Assembly (NCBI RefSeq): GCF_000346465.2
Contig: NC_034009.1
Location: forward strand, 37,812,844 to 37,876,843
Direction of reading: 5' to 3'
Length of the DNA: 64,000 bases
Source: Prunus persica
Taxonomy: Eukaryota > Streptophyta > Magnoliopsida > Rosales > Rosaceae
A model generated the notes under the pieces. It was not told where the DNA came from and did no database searches. It worked only from the letters and a program-made list of their open reading frames with translations. How positions within the stretch are numbered: the first letter of the stretch is position 1; the number at the start of each line of letters is the position of its first letter. The position numbers were made by a program, and so were the translations under genes. Of the stretch, positions 46,699 to 59,524 are shown piece by piece.

Positions 46699-49600
46699 TT
46701 ATTTGGAGGGAACCCAGCATCCATGCAGCCCATATGGAAGGCCATAGGGGAACTTAGCTCTTGCAATCTCTTGGAACGTGGATCCATCTAATAACAATGC
46801 ATACCCATCTCCATTTTTCCCACTAACCATCGAGATTACAACTCCTGCACCCACAAAAATTAAATCATTAATAAAACCCTTTTTCCTGATATATATATAT
46901 ATATATATATAATGGACAATATAATTAAAGAAATAATTAATTCTCACCATCATCTTCTTCGGTTGCCCCGGGTCGAGCCACAAAGAATGGTTCGGAGGGT
47001 ACTGCCCCCTCATCATGCCAATTCTTAGCTTTCTTGTTCACCAAATCAATCTGCAATTTATATTTAAATTAGTAAACTTATAATGTTTGTGTACCATTAA
47101 TTATTTAATTAGTTTGATTACATATGATAAACTATACCTTGGTGAGGGTGTTGGGGAAGTTGCATGGGCGCTGAGCCCCACAAGCATAAGCATATCTGTA
47201 TTGTTTGCCCAAATAGGCAGGGTTTATGCTGCACATGTCCAACCCTCTTCCATGTTCGTTTGGGTCTAATGCTGCTTCCAATTTTCCATATGCACTTCCA
47301 TCAAATGGTATTCTAAACCTTCCAACCCTGAGTTTTTAAAAAGCCAAACAAATTAATGACCTATTTCCACATTAATTTTAAGTAACATAAGATGTTACAA
47401 GAATGAACTTTTTTACGTAATTCAGATTTACAATCTAATAACATGAGCCGTAATCGAAAAAATATAAATACCTAGCATCTGGCAATACATCTTGGCCAGT
47501 ATATGAGCGTAGGTTATGTATCCTCAGCTTATCCAAAATCGTTGTATCAGCGTTGTGCTCACAACAATCTGCAATGACCGCCGTCACCCTCCCATCCTCA
47601 TCTTTTTCTTCATAAGCATTTATGAAATGGAACGTTATGTATAATGGCACTTCCACACTCGCCACCTACAAAATTAAAACTAAATCAACATCAATTTTGT
47701 TTATAAAAATGTATAACTAATTACTTCCATATGATAAAAATACCATCGCAGATATAATTATCAAATAGAGCAAATCAGTGGGACTTACAATTTTGCCACT
47801 AGCTTTACACATGACATGCATAAATGCTTTAGATTCAGGGTGCCACTCAAACTTGTACAATGGTGTGGGCTCGGCCTTGAGCAAATTCCCAGCACAATAT
47901 CTCAATGGCATTTCCGGTACAATTATATAGTGCTCGGTCACCGGAAATGAGTGCACCCAACCCGGTGCTGGTCCACGACTACAATCAACCCGCCCAATCA
48001 CCTTCCTCTCGTTGGTACCCGGTTCCATCCTGACTGCCAAATAACCCGGGTTGATCAAATCGGGTAGTAAAGACAGAAACTCGGTCTCTGTCACAATAGG
48101 ATGTGCGGAGTGTATCAAACCCCCCAATGTGTCACTGTACTCAAATTTTCCTAAAGTGTCCAAGGTGGTCGGGTCGATGATTATGGACCCTTTCTGAGTC
48201 TCCGTGAGGCACACGACCCGACCATCTGCGAGCATAACCACTCCGGTGTTCGCGTTGTCGGTCAGAGATGCACCAGAGAATAGGTTGGCTAACTCGCCTA
48301 TGTAGGATAGGAAATTGTCGGCCTTAGGAACCTCCGAGAATTCACGGTAACATAACTTTTGGGTCTTCATGGCAGCCTTGTAGGCCTCGGATTCAATTTG
48401 GCGGTGGCCGGCGATGAGGCGGCCGTCTTCAAACTGGAGTTTGACTAGCATGGCGTAGCCGTCAAAGAGGTGGCGGAAGTTGTAGTCCCCAATGTGCCAT
48501 AGCCCTGGACCATTTCTTAGGTACGTCCCTTTCTGCATGTGACATTAATTTAATTTTATGACCTAGCGATATTAAATAAAGCGCACTAGTATCAAAATGG
48601 TAGTTGATTAATTAGGATTATTCTTTGTGTAGAATTGAAAATATTTTGTACTATTGGTGTTCACAATTATTAATTATAGTTCCAAGGGATTAGAAAATAG
48701 ATTTGGAATGCGACTCTGATACGTAAATTCAACCTCAAGTATAAAAATAGTGGTAATAAAATAATTGCCACGTCTTTCTGACACATTATATGTGTGGCGA
48801 CAGTATGATGATCAATTCATTACTTCATTAATCAGACAAGTTTAGCTTATAATTACAAATTATGCCAGCAAGAAATACACAGGTCATTATGGACAAGCTT
48901 CTCTATCTGTGCGTGGTAGGCCTCTCACTCACGAAGCGATAACGACTAGGAAGAAAAAGGATTAAAATTAGGTAATAAGAAAAGGGTTGCTTTCTACACT
49001 CTGATTCAGCCTTCTTCTATTCCTATTTCCTGCATAAAAATGTTGTAGACATACCCTATTTGGCTTACAAGATAGTAACTTATTTGGCTCTCCTTTATTT
49101 TGTACCCTATGCTTCTATTTGGATTGTTCTCTTATTAGTGTATTTGGCATCCACAAAGTAAAATTTTGTCTTTGTAATACATAAAAGATGTTTATGCTTA
49201 CGTAATGTCAACTTAAAATTATTTATCAGACGAGATGATTCTTTTATTGAATGTATGGTTCAAATTCACAATTTAGTTATATAAGTCTGACAAGAGGGCA
49301 TTATAACGAAAAACTTGTGCATTTAACTATTTGACCCATATATGAAATGTTTGATATAGAATAAAGAAGTATAAGGTAATTAAGTTATATGCTCACATAC
49401 CAGCCACAATGGTATTTCTCCTTGGACAAGCAGCTCTCCTTCCCATCTCTCCTGCCGCACGCTGGTCCACGCCACGTGGCTCAGGTCGCCACTATTGCTG
49501 CTCTCTCTTCTCGGCAGCAGAGGAGCCACAGCCGGTAATGGCGGACTTGCAACATTTGTGGACACCAAGCCCCGACCATTGTGTTTCTTTTTAGTGTCAC

Positions 49601-49721
49601 TCAAGTTCTTCTTCAATGGATTAAAGCCATCTCTTATATTTTGATTGGAGTAATGGGAAACAGAAGCTGTTGGCAGGAAAAAGGAGTTTCCAGAAGTGCC
49701 GGAAAATGTTATGGAAGCCAT
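46699..49721 (-). CDS. CCD8: carotenoid cleavage dioxygenase 8 (strigolactone biosynthesis)
   Basis: Six exons on the minus strand join in frame to 565 aa: 49401-49721, 47789-48532, 47472-47665, 47138-47327, 46948-47050 and 46699-46844. The N-terminus (MASITFSGTSGNSFFLPTAS) is serine-rich and looks like a plastid transit peptide. The CCD8 signature HVAWTSVRQERWEGELLVQG follows, then KGTYLRNGPGLWHIGDYNFR. The four iron-binding histidines are seen at H251 (HSAHP), H301 (GWVHSF), H368 (TFHFINAYEE) and H558 (YGLHGCW). CCD8 (MAX4/RMS1/D10) acts in the plastid after CCD7, converting 9-cis-beta-apo-10'-carotenal to carlactone, the strigolactone precursor that represses branching. All key residues are present and the length is usual. 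The intron structure looks intact. Confidence 0.95.
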
Positions 49722-49805
49722 GAAAGCAAAGACTAGCAGAGAGCCGAGCTAAGACTAAGCAGAAGTGTATTCAAAAGTGGGTTAAAGAGTGTGAGGTGTA
49801 ATTGG

Positions 49806-49815
49806 TATTTATATA
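49806..49815 (-). promoter_or_regulatory. TATA box of CCD8
   Basis: On the minus strand the sequence is TATATAAATA, about 85 bases before the CCD8 start codon at 49721. That leaves a predicted 5' UTR of about 50-60 bases. The position is right for a core promoter; the start of transcription is inferred. Confidence 0.6.
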
Positions 49816-49821
49816 TGTATA

Positions 49822-52800
49822 GGAGGAGGGCCTGCATATAGGGCAAGTTAAATAATTACGAAACTATATATGCCACATGTCCTATGCGATGCGTTTACAT
49901 GTTGGAATCTTAATTGGTGGAATTCCCTTTCACTACCAGACACAGCTTATTATGCCATAATTTTTTTTTAACATTTCTGAGAAAATATCGAAATTTGAAT
50001 CTAGTGCGACTACCTCCAAATTAACTAATTAATAAATTATGTCGGTCTTTCCCAAACAGTCACATGATTAACAAGTAATGCACATATGCTTAATAAGTTT
50101 TAATTTTTTACTTTTTTACATAGTTTTTATGAGGCCGAATAATATTTTCTTATTAGATATCTGATATGTTGCGTTAATTGGTGATTAGGGACCAGTATGC
50201 CAGTGAAAAATTACAATATATATATCTTTATTTGACTATTAATTTGGGTTGAGTTTTCATGCATTTGATCTCCACAATCGTACGTACATACAAGCTTGTT
50301 ATTACATTATTTTTTTAATATTCTAATATTGATTGATAGTATTTCTCTCACATTAAAAAGTTAAGGATCTAGCATAGACTTGTAAGGAATTTAGCTATTT
50401 CTCAAATTACTAATTAAGTTTTGACGTGGAACTTAAACTTTTTTCATATATAAGAACAGGTTAGCTCACGCACGAAGTCAAATATGACCACACATACTCC
50501 ATACTATCCAATTAAGTTGTCGACGCGTGGTTTGAAATTTTGCCACTATATATATTCTCTTTTTTTCATCATGCATGTTGAAGCATCTTTATGGGCATAT
50601 GTCTAGAAATCCTGCCTCGTAGGCATGTAGCTGCTTGGAGTGTCATTCTTGCTGCCTGTGACATTGCTTAATTACAACGAAACCATATGAGAATATGGCC
50701 TACGGAAAAGCCAAAACTTAAAAAAAGGGGATCTTTTGTAACAAATTATGCGAATATATTTGCTAATTAATCACATCATCCCGACACCTGGAAGAGGAAA
50801 TGGTGACAAAACAACTGATTTTTATTAGCTAGAGCTTGACTGTTAATGAATAGATTAATATATGTTCACCTTTGAATATTTTCCTCTACATTTTTACCAT
50901 TTTAATTTCTATATATATATATATATATTCATGCTCAATAATTCCACCTCGCAAATCTCTTAGCAAAATAGAACATAATTAGATGGCATCCTATAATGAG
51001 GCAGCTAGCTTGAACATGGCCTGATTTGTTTTATGATGAAATATATAATACTCTTAACCTGGTAATTTAATTATTAAAAAAAATTAGTTACATTGAAAAA
51101 AAGAAACCTTAATGGGGTTCGATAGTGGGTGTCATAGGAGGAGGGGGAATCCACCACCACTATGGTGGGAACCCATTGACGGTAATTAATTATTTCATTG
51201 CATATGATTTTTTGGTAAAACAAAGTGGATTACAACTTTCATTTCAAATCAAAGATCAATGCGATATCAGTTTTGTTAAGAATATGAATGCCACATATAT
51301 ATTTTGTGGTTCTGAAAGCTTCCACTGAAAATGTGGGATTGATCTTCCACCGAAATGCATCAATTCTGACGCATCCTTAAGCAAACAAGTCACTATTAAC
51401 TAGGATTATAGATTATTTGAATATAAATAAAAAATCCATATTCGTGAGTTTAATTTTTTTAAAAATTGGGATTGATCACAATATAATTTGCGTGAAAATC
51501 CAGAATAGGAAAGAATGCCTAATTTGCAAAGAAATTATTATTATTATTATTATTATTTTAAAAGAAGAAGAGAAAAATGACGAGGAAATTAGAAACTAGC
51601 ATTATGGGTGATGAAATATATGGCCGTCCAAAGTGGAGCTGAGAGACAAAGTAGCCTTGTTTTGAGGTCCAAAGCAAATCATGATGTTTACCAATTTCCA
51701 TGAACAATCCTCCATTATGTTTCATGATTTGAGATTCATTTATATACCCCCCACTCAAATACTTAGTCCATACCCATTTAGGAAAGTGGAAAACTCAACT
51801 TGTTCTTAATGTATTTCTACTATAAGGGCTCTGGCCCTCCCCCCACTTAATTAGTTTCTACTTGATACCAAACTACTTTTCCAAATTCAACCTTTGGTTC
51901 CACATGGAAAACAAAACTAGCGTGCACCTCTTCCTAAAACTTATTATATGGCATTATACAGTTAATTATAAGGTTCAGTATAATTTGAGTGACAAGTTAG
52001 AACTAAACACTTGAGGGTTTGCAACGGGTTTGATTAAGAGCATTATTTACCGTACATCTTAGGTCATAAGTTCGATTCCTCCCTCTTTAACTAATATCGC
52101 TCTTGTATAAAAAAAATAAAATTAAAAACACTTTGAGGGTTTAGAGACCGAATTTGGTGCAAGAATTTTTAAGGACGTACGTATGGTATGATGTAAACTC
52201 CAACTTAAATTATTTGAAAAATGATTAGTGGCCCACTTGAGCTCTTATTAATTAACTTAATAATTTCCTTCATTCAAAATCATGTGTGGTTTTGCTATTG
52301 GGCGACTACAACTTCCTGTTTCCTAGAGAAATCAAGACCCTTGTAATTGCTTCTTCTGTCCCTTCATGCCCACATTGATTCCCACAGATTGTAAATCAAA
52401 GAATGACACAATGGCTCGAAGGTGGCGGACAAAATTAGGGTTTCCCCACAAAAGCAACACCTTGTTTAATTAAGCTTAATTAAACTTGTTAGTGGATGGT
52501 CCAAAACCATGATTTTGGATGTGGCCGGTGGCTGATGCGAAGTGACGTGTCAGCTTCTCATTTTTCTAGTCGTTAAGTCAGCCCTTTGTTTTTGAAGATA
52601 ATTGAAGTCAATAAAGCAAACTGATTCCATTCATTGATTCGGAATTAGTGGGAAGAGAATCCATATTCTTATACATTTTGAAGCATTACAAAAAAGCGTT
52701 CATGATGAATCATTATTTCATAGAATTTCCAACGTGTACGTACGTAGGTGCTCTCTTAGAATGCCTTCTCAAGTAACACAAGTCCTGTATCAATGTTTTA

Positions 52801-52971
52801 TAATGAGGAGTTGAAATATTCACCAAAATTCATTTGTGCCATTGGTTTTGGTACCTTGCTATATAGTGGGATGAGACTGAAATGTTGGATGTTTGAGATA
52901 GATATTAATTTGTCCCTCAATTAACTTGCTCTCTAGCTTCGCGAAACTAGGTATAGGTCTGAAGTTGTCAT
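49822..52971. other. CCD8 upstream region and flanking non-coding DNA
   Basis: This AT-rich stretch holds AT repeats (50908-50930) and an ATT repeat (51536-51556). It includes the SINE-like fragment at 52005-52125. The first 1-2 kb should hold the regulatory sequences of CCD8. The short open frames are unlike genes. No recognised protein domain was found. Confidence 0.55.
52005..52125 (+). mobile_element. SINE-like fragment with a tRNA-type B box
   Basis: The sequence includes AAGTTCGATTCCTCCC, a good match to the pol III B box (GGTTCGANTCC). Upstream lies GATTAAGAGCATTATTTACC, a poor A-box candidate. It ends in TTGTATAAAAAAAATAAAA, like a SINE tail. The boundaries are approximate. Confidence 0.5.
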
Positions 52972-53266
52972 CAAGGACAGAGCTAGGATTATATGTGTAG
53001 GGAAAAAGGGACACAAAAAGGACATTAATTTTGAATATTATTGGAGTAGTAATCGACTAATATGTAAAATAAGACTATAAACATATAATGTCAAAGAAAT
53101 TATTATGAAGTATAGACCCAAGAGTAATTGCATTGCGGGGCCACTACAATGGTTATATGATCTGTTATTCTTCAAAATATGAGATGCAGCTATATAATCC
53201 AATATGTATAGGAACAATTGTGGGGGGGCCAGGGCCATGGCAAGACCTAAGGTGGCTCCATCCCTG
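52972..53266. mobile_element. hAT-type MITE with a perfect 8-bp target duplication
   Basis: The left end is CAAGGACAGAGCTAGGA; the right end inverted is CAGGGATGGAGCCACC. The flanks are GTTGTCAT on both sides (52964-52971 and 53267-53274), a perfect 8-bp duplication. It is 295 bp long and has no coding capacity. The ends belong to the common plant pattern CAGNGGCGGAGCCA. Confidence 0.88.
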
Positions 53267-53274
53267 GTTGTCAT

Positions 53275-55122
53275 GGCGCCTCCACCCATACATATTCTTC
53301 ATCATTTAACATCTAATATGTAAATATTTCAACAAAATTGAAAAAATTATGCTAATTTACCGCCCCAAATGTACCAGTCTAGCTCCGTTACGGTATATAT
53401 ATATTGAAAATCCGTGGGAGAAAAAGTAAACCCTTTCATCAACACTCTTCATCATGCATTCTATATACTTGAAAAAATAAAAGGGTCTTCTTCCAAAATG
53501 GACATTTTTGTTCTGTCATGCATGATGAAATAATACGGCAGCAAAAGAAAACTAGATATATATATATATATATATATATTTGGGTTGCTAGTTAACTTCT
53601 CCAACATGTTTACGCCTTAAAAATTATAATTAACAATAAGCAAAGATTAAATCATAATTAATGGCCTTGTCTCTTTTTTTTCCCATGGCTGTCAAATTGT
53701 GTAGGTCGATCGTTAGATGATTTTGTTTGGTAATGAACAACATTATATTTATCGAACTGAGATGGGTCAGTTTTGTCTTTTGATGTATGGTTTTCTCCAG
53801 GTGTCTAATTTGCTGGGCAATGGAACACTGTATGATGTTTGTATACATATGTATGTTTCTTTCGTAAAGCACATAATCGGTAAACTATGTCGTTTATGGA
53901 TCCATGCGTATGTTTCTTTCGTAAAGTTAGTCGGTGAGCCATGTCCGGTCCAGAAAAAGAGGCGAGGTGGAAATAGGTTTACAGGTCGAAGCTTATCCAA
54001 CGTCAAGAGAATATGGGGTTAGCGGCCGCAGGTTAAAAAGTCACAGTATTGATGATTGTGACTTGAAAATTGATAAGAGATAATAATAATATAAGTCTGC
54101 GTTGGGCTTCTGTTTTTTCATGGACAAAGAAAATTGAACTGCCAAGACTTTGTCATGATATTTAAGAGGAAAATAAATACGGATACTTCCTCCATCTTGA
54201 CACTATTAGTATGTCACGAGATGTTACTGTCATATCGAGTTTATATTAGTCTTTTTTAAGTTGAATTTATTCAGGATTAAATCTATTTTGAAAAATATAT
54301 GGATTAACAATTTGGAAAGAAAACAATACAGATAAATAAGATCTCTCATATCCATAAACAAGGTCATGGTTATTATCAACAGATAAGCCTCCTTTAAGTA
54401 TCTTATTCAAGAGCTTTAGGCAAGAAGAACTCTATAAATAAATTCAAAAAAATCTTAAGCATTTTTCATAACAAGAAAGAGTAAAGTGACCATCGGAAAT
54501 AATAAACTACAGATTTTTCCGGATTAAAAGATCTCTCCATGGTCTAAAAGTTTTTATTTATTTTATCAAAAACAATAGGAGAGGGGGAAGATTCTAAAGT
54601 TGAAGTACTATATTTCTTTAACATGTCGTGGGATTAAGGTTTAATAACAGTAGTATTAGTAGCTAACAGGGTTTAGGCCAGTGAAAAATTGCTTTGACTC
54701 GTAGACCAGAGATTTTACGTTCGAATCCCCAAAATATCATAGTTGTGTGTGTAAAATCCTCCTCCCCTAAAGTTTAGACTATCGTTTGTACTAAAAAAAT
54801 TATTAGTATTAGTATAGTAATAATAATAACAGTAATTAATAGTTTTGACAAAGCAATTGGAGTTCTTTTCTTGTTTCAAAGCCCATTAGATTTGAATGTT
54901 TCATTATCATCCCACTGCTCACTCGACCCTCTTTCTTTGTTTTTTTCTCCTCCTCTGGTCCGTACAAATGAGACCCAATATAAAAGCCTACAGTGACATA
55001 GAGTCTTATTGTATCTCATAAAGTTCCCAATTCGAGCAAGGCCTAAACTTCGTACAATATTGACCCAGCCCAGCTAGACTGCTGTCCACTGGTCACAACA
55101 AGTTAGCCTAAAACTTTGTTCA
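53275..55122. other. non-coding region with a SINE-like fragment
   Basis: This AT-rich stretch has an AT microsatellite at 53555-53580. The block TATGTTTCTTTCGTAAAG occurs twice, at about 53851 and 53910. A SINE-like fragment lies at 54664-54800. An open frame at 53717-54022 (101 codons) is unlike any protein I know and contains the repeated block. No gene is supported. Confidence 0.45.
54664..54800 (+). mobile_element. SINE-like fragment with a tRNA-type B box
   Basis: ACGTTCGAATCCCCAA (about 54718-54733) matches the B box GTTCGANNC. Upstream, TTAGGCCAGTGAAAAATTGC is an A-box candidate. The 3' end GTTTGTACTAAAAAAAT fits a SINE tail. The region otherwise has no coding potential. Confidence 0.5.
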
Positions 55123-55473
55123 AACGTTTACATCAGTGGGCCAAACCCTAGCTATTGTCACACATTTGGATGCCAGATATCTGGTGTCTTTTCAAACCTT
55201 AAACAGTAAAAGGTGTGGAAGATCTGCCAACCAGAGGGCTTTATTTTTTATCAACTGCTCCAGTAGTTTTCACTGTTTCCATGAGTTACGAACGTTTGCA
55301 TCAGTGGGCCAAACCCTAGTTTCACAAAATTGGGTGCTAAATTTCTTGCATCTTTTCAAAATCAAACCCTAAACAGTAAAAGGTGTACAAGATCTGCCAA
55401 CCAAAGGGCTTTCTGTTCTTTCTTTTTTATCAATATCAACAACTCCAGTTTTTCACTGTTTCCATGAGTTACG
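55123..55473 (+). repeat. tandem duplication of a 170-bp block
   Basis: The unit AACGTTTACATCAGTGGGCC ... TTCCATGAGTTACG (55123-55290) is repeated with changes at 55291-55473. Both copies contain TGGGCCAAACCCTAG, AAACAGTAAAAGGTGT and AAGATCTGCCAACCA. The second copy is about 15 bases longer. Its origin is unknown. Confidence 0.85.
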
Positions 55474-56294
55474 ATGCTGCAACTTGCCATGCAAACCTTC
55501 ACCCCTACTGTCACGAACACGTGGCCTCATCCACTTGTCACGTAAGGGAATTAATAGATAGTCCGTCGGCACTGTTAAAAAGTACCCCCGACATACACAA
55601 ATTGATACGTACACTGCCAAATAATTGTGTGAGAAGACTATACGTATCAATATCCACATGTCAAAAGAAACATCTTGGACGACGAGAAGCAGAAACATAA
55701 ATGAACTTTGTCCTTACATATCAATCATAATGTTTGACGGTGCTGGTTTTCTTTCCCCGGCTTTGGAGTTTTATGGTGAAATGATCGTCCAGTCCTGCTC
55801 AATGTCGCAAACTTAATCGCCGGTAAACAGACAGTCATGGCCTGCTAGCTGCAGAGTGGTGATAAGCTCTGCAGGATGCAGCTAGGGTTAGATAGGTGGC
55901 TAGGTATATAGTGGTCGTTACTGTCCAAATTCACATGGCTCCAATTTAATTTGTCTGCCTAGCTAGGGCTATGCATCAAGCTGCATGGCAGGACACCGTA
56001 ACGTATAACAGAGAAAACTACTGCGAACAATACCACATCAATCAAATCTATCTATATATTTACTATGTCCCAGCACATAGAAATTAAACTTTTGATGAGG
56101 CCCTTTCATAGCTCTCTCTCTCTCCCTCTCTCTCCATGGCTTTCATAGAAATTGTTGCTATCTAGTCCACCACATTTATATCTATTGTCCGATTAACATA
56201 AGGAATAAAACAATAAACAGAATTACAAGAACAAAAAGTATAATACATATGTCAGAATATTGTAATTTGTTTGCAAAGAGAGACGGCTCATTAT
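55474..56294. other. non-coding region
   Basis: No gene or element was recognised. A CT-rich run (CTCTCTCTCTCTCCCTCTCTC) sits near 56110-56133. Small overlapping open frames near 55380-55700 have no family resemblance. Confidence 0.4.
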
Positions 56295-56618
56295 CAGTGG
56301 CGGAGTCAAGAATTTAAGTAAGAAGGGACACTCTTAAAAATGATCAACCTACTTTTTAAGAAATTTCTAATTTTATCACTTTTCTCTTCTTTTTTTTTCT
56401 CTACTCTTTTGTATGAATAACCTAACACTCTTTCATGGTAACAAAATTTATGGAACTCAAAATAAATTTACACCTGAAAACAAAGAGAAGAGGAGGCATT
56501 TAAGAATTTTAGAGGAATTTTATAATATTTGTACAAGATCACTAACATAAAATTTTATGTACAACAACATTTGAGAGGGACCAGTGCCCATGCTGGACAC
56601 GCTCTGGCTCTGCCAATG
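56295..56618. mobile_element. hAT-type MITE with CAGTGGCGGAG ends
   Basis: The left end CAGTGGCGGAGTCAAG pairs with the right end, which reads CATTGGCAGAGCCAGAG inverted. The flanking 8-mers CTCATTAT (56287-56294) and CTCATTAC (56619-56626) differ at one base. It is 324 bp long, non-coding and AT-rich inside. Confidence 0.82.
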
Positions 56619-57511
56619 CTCATTACATGGAAGGATGAATAACTCTTTTACATGTAAGAAGAAAATGGGTAAAGTATTTTCCAACAAATGGTAGGCTTTT
56701 ATAAATGACTTGTGTACATATACTTACTATAAGCTAAAAATATAATTAAGAACATTGAGAATATAAACACCAAACCACGTAAACGTTTGAAGATTGATAA
56801 ATGCTAGTATATTGAAAATTGGTTGTCGTGGATATATAATCTTTAAATCACAAAGATAGATTATAGAAAAAAAAATATAAATGATAATTCAGATTAAAAT
56901 CTCGTTTAACAACATAACATGATAGATTGCTGGAAAGAAAAAAAAAACATTAGGACGACATTGAGTTACTAGCATGTCCTACATGTTCAACTAGCCATAC
57001 AAAGGCTCATTGTAGGTTCTGGAGCTGTCACTGAAATGAATAATCTAGCTTAGCTATAGTCCATCATGTCCATGCATGGTTGTCCTAGGGCTTCTGGAGT
57101 CACGTGAGTTGCTTTGAGACGTCACGTGGTGGTGTCGTTGAAAAAAAGCTCCGGGGGAGGAAAATGGCCGGTGTGTCAAACGCCGCAAAGTCTTCGTGGT
57201 CCATTTTCTCCTTTCCACTTCGGTCTTCTCATGGATTTTGCATCCTCTACTTTTTTCTGCCTTTGAGCCACGATATACGGTAGTCCACTGATAATTGGAC
57301 ACGTCGCATCATCAAAAGGTGTGGTAAGTGCATGATGTGGACTTCTACAATCGACGGCCAATAATTTCCACCCTCATATTGCACCTCTGATTAAGTCTCA
57401 AAACATGCACGGTTTGCTTGCCCGACATGAACCATCAAATATTATTTTTGTTTAGTACACTTCCGAATTGCAAGAGAGTTTATTTCTAGGTGACACCCAC
57501 CAAATTTTACC

Positions 57512-58014
57512 TTAGGATAAAAGTTATTTTTGGTCCTTATAATTTGACACTTCAATTACTTTTGATCTTATAGTTTTAATTCCGTCAATTTTAACCTTGT
57601 AGTTTCGTATTTGTAGCAATTCAATAACAAATTAGTATTCCTGTCAATTTCTTTGACAATACAAAGGGCAATTTCGTCAACCCAAAATCCTTTAGCATAA
57701 AAGCTCGTCTAAAACTCCTATAACTTCATATTAGGGCTTGAAATTGGTCATTTGGGTTTAGGGTTCTTCAAAAATTGGGATTAATTGTTGAATTTCGAGC
57801 CATAATATGAAACAGGGAGAATTTCAACAAGCTTTTACCCTCAAGGGTTTTGGGTTGACGAAATTGCCCCTTGAATCGTTAAAGAAATTGACAAGAATGC
57901 TAATATGTCCTTGAATTGCTACAAATCAATGGCAAAATTAACGGAATTGAAACTACATGGTCAAAAATGATTAAAATGCCAAACTATAGGAACCAAAAGT
58001 GACTTTTGGCCTAA
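57512..58014. mobile_element. inverted-repeat element with TTAGG ends (MULE-like, tentative)
   Basis: The left arm begins TTAGGATAAAAGTTATTTTT and the right arm, inverted, TTAGGCCAAAAGTCACTTTT. They stay alignable for about 80 bp (including TTAATTCCGTCAATTTTAAC against TCAATTCCGTTAATTTTGCC). The interior shows partial palindromes such as GGGTTGACGAAATTGCCC against GGGCAATTTCGTCAACCC. The structure resembles foldback MULEs, but I found no target duplication. Confidence 0.7.
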
Positions 58015-59469
58015 TTATTCTGAAAGATATCATATGGCAATTATATGTAACATATAATTGACAACTCCCGTACTAAATTATTTGAAGGGAAAATACTTGG
58101 ATCCTTACACACAAGAAGCTATTCTTCTTTGCATACAAATCATAGTCAAACATATACTATGCATAAGCTTTCCTTATAGTAATTTTAATGAGTAACTTTT
58201 ACATATGCGTTAGATTGTGATTCTGTAAGGAGTGTCGTTATTCGACGCTTACTGACAACTCCATGGGGTAATTTGATATTTCCGCTACTTTTTTCCAACA
58301 TTGAATGATTGGTCTCAATGAATTTTGGATATCTTCCATGCCGACGGAGAAAATTAAAAGCCTTTTGTCTTGAGGTTGAACATAAGCCAGTACACCCCAA
58401 TATCTTGGCCAAGCCCTTTGGTTTTGCTTGCGCATGACGGTGAATATTTCTTGTTCCCACTAGGGTTTCAAGACATCTCCGGTTAGTCACAATCCAGAGA
58501 AGATAAGCCAATAATTTTCTTTTGTCACTCATAGGCATCATCCATGCAATCATCAAAATAATTTTCCGAGTATTGATTGATATCGGCAAGCTTAGATCAA
58601 TCAAATGAATGATTAATTAACAAGTTATCGACGTCGAGTGGACTAAACATATATATCTTGTGGCCTTATTTTCAATGTGGGAGAGGTAAGGGGTCTCTTT
58701 CTTACCCTACATTCACCATTTATTTCAAACAAAATTATCTTTTCGGTCTCCCTTTATATGCTATAAATAGATATACATTTTTGTCTCATTAAAAACAGTG
58801 ATTCACCCAGATTGGTCCATCCAAAAAAAATAAAAAATTAATGAGGCGCATGCATAATGAGAAGGTATCAAGATATTGATCAGGGTTAAGTAAAAGTAAT
58901 GCATGCTAAACATGGATGAAAACAAATTAAAAACCCAATTACCCAATTAATTAAATTAAGCCACATCAGTCTATTATTGTCTATGAGGAAAATTAACCCA
59001 ACGAGCGTTGCTTGGTTGCGGTTGTGGGGGGTCATAAATTCCAAAAGATTTGAATCAACCACGGTACGGTTGGTAGGGAACTTGTCATGATGCTAATATT
59101 TAAACGAGTAATAGTTAATGCTTTATTCTTTCTTCCTACTAGACTGGTATCATTACTCAGGAAGGAACCAGTTAATACTATATATATATATATATGTATG
59201 AATTCTATATAGAATTGCACTTAAAACCGTTGAAGGAAAACCATCCACTGAATAATTTCAAACTCATGCAACACATGCATTGTGAGGATGTGAAGAATTG
59301 TCTTACATTAAAAAGTTACGAAACTTATAATATCGACGTACAAAGAATTAGGTGATTTTTTCCATTACCAAATGATTTGGGAGCTTCTATAATGACAGGA
59401 TGTATTGCGGGGTCCGATTTCCTCATTAAATCGTCACATAAAATATGTTTATATCAAACAAAATAAGTC

Positions 59470-59522
<53 letters not shown>
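59470..59522 (+). repeat. compound (AT)n(AG)n microsatellite
   Basis: An AT run of about 8 units runs directly into an AG run of about 18 units. It is a likely length polymorphism. Confidence 0.95.

Positions 59523-59524
<2 letters not shown>

Noticed and set aside
49380..49594. Plus-strand open frame over CCD8 exon 1
   Set aside because: It is the antisense shadow of the CCD8 first exon, which carries the CCD8 signature on the minus strand.
53717..54022. 101-codon open frame
   Set aside because: It includes a repeated block and resembles no protein family. A frame on the other strand is nearly as long.
58185..58604. 139-codon open frame on the minus strand
   Set aside because: It has no domain I recognise and no good splice or promoter context. 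An overlapping frame (58238-58435) reads equally well, which suggests chance or an old decayed sequence.
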